A stretch of 64,000 nt of DNA, taken from contig OV884057.1 in NCBI GenBank assembly GCA_930367215.1, forward strand, positions 105,549,284-105,613,283, in the 5' to 3' direction. Each line of letters starts with the position of its first letter. The first letter of the stretch is position 1. The notes under the pieces were generated by a model. It ran no database searches and had not been told where the DNA came from. It saw only the letters and a list, made by a program, of their open reading frames with translations. Origin of the DNA: Pollenia angustigena. Its lineage: Eukaryota; Arthropoda; Insecta; Diptera; Polleniidae. Made by a program: the position numbers and the translations under genes. Shown piece by piece: positions 57,895 through 64,000 of the stretch.

Positions 57895-58640
57895 TAAACT
57901 AGCTGACACGACAGACGTTGTCCTGTCCAAATTAGGAAAAATGTTTGCGTTCGATTTTTAAAATCCGTTAAAAAGATACGAACATTTGAAAGAAAAATTA
58001 GTCAAATCGATGGAGCCGTTTTCTGATTTTAAGTAAATCGAAAAAAGTGGGCGTTAAAGTGGGCAAGGCAAAATTGGACCATGGCGATGATTTTAAGGAA
58101 AAAATCGTCCAAATCGGTCAAGCCGTTCTCAAGTTATGCACTTAACAGAAAAAGTGGGCGTTAAAGTAGGCGTGGTACATTTTTCTTTCGATGAAAATGT
58201 AAAATGGATTAATACGAACATTTAAAAGAAATATTAGTCAAACCGATGGAGCCGGTTTTTTGATTTAAGTTAAATCGAAAAATGTGGGCGGGGCAAAATT
58301 TTCTTTCCGTAAAAACCTAAGTTGGACCATGGCGATGATTTTAAGGAAAAAATCGTCCAAATCGGTCAAGCAGTTCTCAAGTTATGTGCTTAATAGAAAA
58401 AGTGGGTGTTAAAGTAGGCTTGGTAAATTTTTCTTTCGATTAAAACTTAAAATGGATTAATACGAACATTTGAAAGAAAAATTTGTCAAATCGATGGAGC
58501 CGTTTTCTGATTTTAGGTAATTCGAAAAAAGTGGGCGTAAAAGTGGGCGGGGCAAAATTTTCTTTTCGTATAAATCTAAGTTGGACCATGGCGATCATTT
58601 TAAAGAAAATATCGTCCAAATTATTTAGAAATCATTGGTG
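57895..58640. repeat. Degenerate ~250-bp tandem repeat
   Basis: GGACCATGGCGATGATTTTA recurs at 58077, 58324 and 58583 (spacing 247, 259), with TCGATGGAGCCGTTTTCTGA and AAAAAGTGGGCGTTAAAGT blocks in each unit. The edge phrase CTAGCTGACACGACAGACGT resembles a widespread insect repeat (recalled). Related style to 32400-33080. Confidence 0.7.
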
Positions 58641-59216
58641 GTGCAATATGAAAATTGGATTTATGAACACAGACTAATGAAACAAAAACTTTCAATCATC
58701 TTATTGTTGTTATGGACAATTTAATCTCATATACTACGTTTATACGTAGCCTATTCGCGAATAAAAATTATTTGCGGATAACTAACTTACTGTTTATATA
58801 TCAATTTTCTTAACGCTGGGTCTCCACGTAGCAATTTTTATTGCTAAGTACAAGCAATAACGTCGGCAGAACAATGACACAACAATGGAGCAATGATTGC
58901 TGATTATATTGCTGGAGAACACTTGTTATTGCTTTGCCATAAATTTGCAATTTTCACCTCGAGTAGTTGTATAAAGTTTTGTGGCTGTATTTATAACAAA
59001 TGTTTTATGTTGTGTTTTGAAGTGATTGTTAAATTTTCTTTTTTAAATTAATAAAATTGTAATTGTCGTAGCTGTGTTTTGTATTGCTTTTTTGTATATT
59101 TGCGTATGAAAAAAACCTAAAACTTGTATTGTTCTATTGAAAAAATAAAAATATACAAAAAAAACAAATTCGTCGTTTGCTTTTGTTGATATTGACGTTT
59201 ATTAAAAAATATAATA

Positions 59217-60206
59217 CAGTCAAATCCCGATAATTCGTACCCCGATAAATCGTAATTCCCGATAATTCGTAATGAACTGTCGGTCCCTTGAAAAAATCTC
59301 GTTAATTCGTAAAATTTCCATACATTTTGGTCCCCTCGCTAATTCGTAATTTTTTTTCAAATAAAATCTTCTTTACCTCTTATAAATCGTAATTGTTTGC
59401 TAAAGGCCAGTTTACACGGTAATATAATGTATTACGACATGTCGAAAGATTATGTTGAATGAGAAAAATCTTATCATGTAAAAGCAAAATGTATTGAGTA
59501 AGAGAGAATACGGATACAAAATCTGACAAGCGGTCGGTAAATGGTTTTTTTCTAAACCATTTTAGAAACTTATGTATTCTCATCACACCAGAGGTGTATT
59601 TTAACGGAGTACATTAAAGGTGATAGCATTTTTTTACAATTACAAAAACAACTAAAATCAACTCAGGAAATTTTCATGTTGTTTTTGTAAATATTTAAAA
59701 CTGCAACCATCTGCTTTTTTGTTATTATTTTTGATTTTACTTATACCATCCGTGTAAACATGAATTATACTTACAAAAGATTTTTATTTTTTTCTTTTAA
59801 ACACGGAGAGAATTTCATAATATTTTGATTCTACAAAGTCGTAATACATTGTATTACCGTGTAAACTGGCCTTAACTACCACTTATAATTCGTAATAAAA
59901 ACAACAAAAACATGGAAAGAATGATTTTTTGTTTACCACTATTTTATTTCTGCGTGGATTTTTGCTTGTGTGTGGATTTATTTTCTTAAGATCAGTTTGT
60001 TACATGAATAATTTTTATAAATTTTATTTTTAACCATTGTTTTTTATGTTTTTTGTATCGTTATAGTAAATAAATTGAAAAACCCCGTTTATTCGTATTT
60101 ATTTTATTTTAACCCCGCTAAATCGAAACCCCGCTAAATCGAAAACCCCTATAATTCGTATGAAATAGCCGGTCCCTTGCGATTACGAATTATCGAGATT
60201 CTACTG
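59217..60206. mobile_element. pogo/Tigger-like non-autonomous element (TSD TA)
   Basis: Ends CAGTCAAATCCCGATAATTC and inverse of CAGTAGAATCTCGATAATTC, TA on both sides, and an empty site in element F copy 1. Both ends carry many CGATAATTCGTA/CGCTAAATCG repeats. pogo-like elements use TA targets and CAGT... ends. No transposase; a MITE (59404-59872) sits inside. Confidence 0.85.
59404..59872. mobile_element. Palindromic MITE, 469 bp (TSD TAA)
   Basis: Ends AGGCCAGTTTACACGGTAAT and inverse, flanked by TAA on both sides (59401-59403 and 59873-59875). TIR extends ~35 bp (to ATTACGAC). Confidence 0.9.
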
Positions 60207-60479
60207 TATATAAAAACTTTTTCTGTATTTTGTTGAAGTATTTTACTTGCTTTTTTCATAAATAAACACACTAATAAATAACCAACAGTACAGAGAAATG
60301 AAATTAATACAACTGATTTGACAGCAGATTGCTAAGCAATAATTGCTCAAGCAATAAGAAGAGCAATCATTGCGCAATGGATTGCCACTCATGGCAATAT
60401 GCGGTCTATACGTCGCAAATTTTATGGAGCAATCAAATTTGACGTTTGTCGCAATAAAATTGCTACGTGGAGACCCGGG

Positions 60480-60905
60480 GTAATGAAAATTCTTATTTTA
60501 AGTGATGCCAGACGGAAAATTTATTCATTTAGTAGCACTGTATATATATAAACTTTTTGTTTTTTAAATGAAAAATATCAACAATTATTGTGTATTTTTA
60601 ACTATATTTGCACATTTTTTATTTAATTTTACTTTTGTTGTCATATGAATGTGCCACATCGAAATAAAAACGTAAAACGGTTAAAAGTGTGGCAATGCTT
60701 AAAATCTTATTTGCAAATATGTAGTGTCGTTAATCAGGAATTGTTTTCATGAGTTAGCTATTCGCAAATAAAAATTTAATTCACTGTTTATGCGGCAATA
60801 TTCTCAACTTGCAATATCTTTATTTGCGAATAAGTGGTGCGTATAAACGTAGTAATATTCACGCTCTTAATTGAGTAAAAAACATAGTTTTTTTTATCCA
60901 AAAAC
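60480..60905. other. Unassigned sequence
   Basis: No gene or repeat recognised apart from short ATTTGCGAATA phrases that recur near 58750. Confidence 0.4.
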
Positions 60906-60907
60906 TA

Positions 60908-61010
60908 CACTGCCCCGGTAGGCTAGCTGGTAGTGAGCTAGTCTATCAGCACCAAGGTTGCGCGATCGATTCCCGCCAGAGACAAAAAAAAAATAAAAAA
61001 AAAGTATTGA
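60908..61010 (+). mobile_element. tRNA-derived SINE or tRNA pseudogene
   Basis: TAGGCTAGCTGGTAGTG fits a Pol III A box and GCGATCGATTCCCGCC fits a B box (GWTCRANNC) ~35 bp later, as in a tRNA D-arm and T-arm. There is no matching 3' acceptor stem, and an A-rich tail (60984-61003) follows, so a short SINE is more likely than a working tRNA. Confidence 0.7.
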
Positions 61011-61581
61011 AAGTATTCAACCAATGAATAATATTCATAGATCTAATGTATTTTTTCATTAAATACATTTAAATGAAACAGGTTTCATTGATCCAACGAA
61101 GCTCTGCATAGGTTCCTTTTGAATACAATTTTTCATGGGATTAATGTCAAAATTCGTTGGTATTGCGAAAAAAATTCTTTCAGTGTACATAACTGTACAT
61201 GACGAATCAATGATAACAGCATTAAAATTTTATTTTGTTTGAAACACAACACCATTTTTTTTAAACAATTGTTGTATTATTTAGGATATTATGACGATAT
61301 GACTTGATAGCTCACCTTGTGTGTTAATTGAAAAATGTATTATACATATTTATGAATTGTTATTTTTTGTTTGCTCGTTTTAGTTCAAGAATTGTTATGT
61401 TTGGTATCTTATTGTTTTTTTACTAATAAATTCCAAATAATAAACAATTAATGCATTTTTATATATTGAAATTACTTAATTTATAAATAAACTTTATTAA
61501 TTGGTTAACCGATCAAAAACAAAATTAACCGATTCTTAACCGATTAAACCAAAACCTCGGTTAATTAACTAAACTTTGATA
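61011..61581. other. Unassigned sequence
   Basis: Near the end (61503-61570) TTAACCGAT-type short repeats occur. No gene. Confidence 0.4.
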
Positions 61582-62634
61582 TTGTAATACCCTTTGTACA
61601 CTTGCATACATTTCGGAGGAACGCATGGAATATGTTGAAAATGTGAAATACGCATTCACACTTGAAACATCTAACATCTACTATCAATAAAAAAATGTCA
61701 CCATTTCTGAAAAAAAACTAATATTTTTTTTAAAATACTTTTTTTCTACAAAAGTGCCAACATTTCAAAAGACGACACCAAAATGTATTTCTAATTCATT
61801 TCGTTTAATAATTTTAGCAAAATTAAGCAAAATAAGGCTTGCAAAAAAGGAAAAACTTGAGAAATGGTAACGCTGCTTTCAAATCAACTTCCATTTTGTC
61901 AGTGATGCCACAATAATAACAGAATTTATTGCCTCTTTTCTAGTGATGACACTAAAAGAATCGAAAATTTTAAAAGGGAACAAAATGAGATAGTAACATT
62001 CTGTTATACCCTTTGTACACTTGCATACATTTCGGAGGAACGCATGGAAGATGTTGAAAAAGTGAAATACGAGTTCACACTTGAAACATCTAACATTTAC
62101 CATTAACAAAAAATGTCACCATTTCTGAAAAAAAAACTTTTATTTTTTTTAAATACTTTTTTTCTACAAAAGTAACAACATTTTAAGAGATAACACCAAA
62201 ATGTATTTCTAATTCATTTTGTTTAATAATTTAAGCAAAATTAAGCAAAATAAGGCTTGCAAAAAAGGAAAAACTTGAGAAATGGTAACGCTGCTTTCAA
62301 AGCAACTGCCATTTTGTCAGTGATGCCACAATAATAACAGAATTTATTGCCACTTTTCTAGTGATTACACTAAAATAATCGAAAAATGTAAAAGGGAACA
62401 AAATGAGATAGTAACATTCTGTAAAAATGTTGATTTTTAGCCCTATGTATTTCTTATGGGAAAATTCCAACATTTTCGCAAATTGATGTTAAATGTTGAC
62501 AAGTGTGAAAAGGCTATTAAGATGTTGAAAAATTTTAATTTTTAGCCCTATGTATTTCTTATGGGAAAATTCCAACCTTTTCGCAAATTGATGTTAAATG
62601 TTAAATGTTGACAAGTGTGAAAAGGCTATTACAA
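61582..62634. mobile_element. TIR-like element with 419-bp and 105-bp internal duplications
   Basis: The ends TTGTAATACCCTTTGTACAC and inverse of TTGTAATAGCCTTTTCACAC form imperfect inverted repeats. Inside, 61588-62006 is repeated directly from 62007 (period 419), then ~62428-62522 is repeated at ~62533-62632 (period 105). No coding capacity; TSD not resolved. Confidence 0.65.
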
Positions 62635-64000
62635 GTAGAACTGTTGCTTATAAGTCTTATACATTTAACAGTTTTATTTGGTTTAATATCTTTAGTGTTT
62701 CTAAAATCTTTATGGATGAAGTTTCCTGACGATCTGGCCTAACAACCAGTGAAGTGCACATGGGAATAGCTTATCCCATCAACAATAAATTTCAGTGTTT
62801 TTATCAATAATAAAAATTGGGAATTAAGCACGAATAACAAAATCTTTTAAAATTAAAATTTTGTATTCCCAAAAATTATTTTGATAAAGTTTTAATTAAC
62901 AAAAAAAAAAAAAAAAAGGAAATATCAATTGTTTTCTGCTTTTTAACTGTCAGCAGGGCTATTAAATGTGGAATTTTTTAATTCTTTTGGCGATGTAATA
63001 TAAGTTTGGCGATATGGCAATTATTTTGGCGGAATTGGAAATGGTTGGCGCTTTTGTAAATATTTTCTAATTTACACATATCTAAAGTTTAATAAAAAGG
63101 GGTTAAGCTTTTTCTCTTGTTTGTAAGTTGTATTTGGTTCTTTTTGAAATATTCAGTGAATCATTATGGCGAACATAAACAAATTCGCATTTCGCAAAAA
63201 CGGTATGGCTGACAGTCAAGGGTTTTTCTATAAATGAAAAATATTGCTAAATAATTATCTAAAAACATTAAATAAATGTACATACATACCGACAAGTTAT
63301 AAAAAGTAAAATTTTTAAATTCACAGCCATTTTCTTTACTTTATTTCATAAATTTTAAAATTTTGACTATACAGATACACAGATAGTACGTACTAGGGAA
63401 TGGTAAATGGATTCCAAAATCGATTTTCGATTTTTCGATCGACTTTTTTTATTTCGTTTTTTGAAATCAAAATGGATTTTAAAATCGATTTAAAAATCGT
63501 TTAAGATTATATTGGAAACTTATTCCTTACATCACAAAGGGGGATACACCAGCATTTTTTTTTTTTTTTTTTGCAAACTACTGGAAAAATTGAACTTAGA
63601 TTTTTACAGTGGGTAGATATGACTACTGTTTATAATTTTCCTGCAAAAAGTGCAAATGTTAAATTTTGATACGGCCTGTAAAGGAACAAGTGCAATATGT
63701 ATGTAGTTTTCACATATTTAAATTGTGTTCTTGTGTAGTCAGTCAGTCCTGTCACATAAATCAATTCCGATCGATAGATATTTCGTATCTTGCTTCACAT
63801 AAAACGAAATCACTTTTGATCGAAATTGATTTCTATGATAAGCCTTAATGTATGAATAGTATTTTAAAGGATTATGACAATAGTTTCTTATCGATACGAC
63901 TGTTTCTTTACTAAGTTACTATAAGTTAGTTTTAGACAACAAACGTTTGCATGTCATTGATTTCGGAAAGATCCAGATTTATTTCCTTGTAATTTCGTAT
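62635..64000. other. Unassigned, with simple-sequence patches
   Basis: Holds TTTTGGCGAT/TGGCGA-type short repeats (62985-63055), the inverted partner (63205-63310) of 57270-57365, ATCGATTTT-rich sequence (63415-63500) and a poly-T run (~63556-63573). No gene. Confidence 0.45.

Larger units (their letters stand above)
58813..60479. mobile_element. TIR element F, copy 2, complete (TSD TAA)
   Basis: Ends GGGTCTCCACGTAGCAAT and inverse, TAA on both sides (left ~58812, right ~60480). The interior has GCAATAA-type short repeats near both ends. It contains the pogo element 59217-60206. Copy 1 at 44753-45282 lacks that insertion. Confidence 0.85.

Noticed and set aside
60908..60985. Functional tRNA gene
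   Set aside because: A and B boxes fit, but the 3' acceptor strand is missing and an A-rich tail follows.

Overview
This is an AT-rich, repeat-dominated stretch of an insect nuclear genome, almost certainly a brachyceran fly (Diptera). The evidence is one host gene, a mitochondrial ClpP with a fly-like sequence and a 63-nt intron, plus transposable elements (TEs) of types common in flies: Ty3/Gypsy, jockey-clade and CR1-like LINEs, hAT, Transib, pogo and very many palindromic MITEs. No prokaryotic gene, CRISPR array, rRNA or intact tRNA was seen. All family names come from recognised motifs; no database search was possible.

Layout. 1-3140: decayed Ty3/Gypsy pol with its integrase end repeated three times, then a possible LTR. 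4.4-17.4 kb: non-autonomous DNA elements (a 254-bp MITE; a 1.65-kb TAA-flanked element holding another repeat; a 1.5-kb near-perfect palindrome at 11.36-12.87 kb; a CGTACG-rich element) and a 1087-bp solo LTR with TSD GTAT (16331-17417). 17.7-32.0 kb: a 'Russian doll', in which one copy of repeat B (intact elsewhere at 6.48-7.32 kb) was split by a long TIR element containing a Transib relic, a foldback within a foldback and MITEs, and then by two hAT elements with clear 8-bp TSDs.

30520-38557 is a 4019-bp direct tandem duplication whose breakpoints lie inside the second hAT and inside ORF1 of a LINE. That LINE runs on to 41.4 kb and is broken by a MITE, stops and frameshifts.

42651-43151 (minus strand) holds the first two coding exons of clpP: start codon, a short presequence, the catalytic Ser and His. 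The exon carrying the catalytic Asp was not found. To the right lie a ~160-bp satellite, a TIR element cut by a nearly full-length jockey-clade LINE (45283-49553, ORF2 with a single in-frame stop), hAT MITEs with 8-bp TSDs, a 5'-truncated LINE, a second copy of the TIR element with a nested pogo element that itself holds a MITE (58.8-60.5 kb), a tRNA-like SINE, and short tandem repeats to the end.

Apart from clpP nothing looks like a functioning host gene. The strongest points are the Transib remnant carrying the RAG1-like C-terminal catalytic region, the datable nesting series, the fresh 4-kb duplication, and several undescribed-looking palindromic element families, many sharing a TWA target site and related termini.
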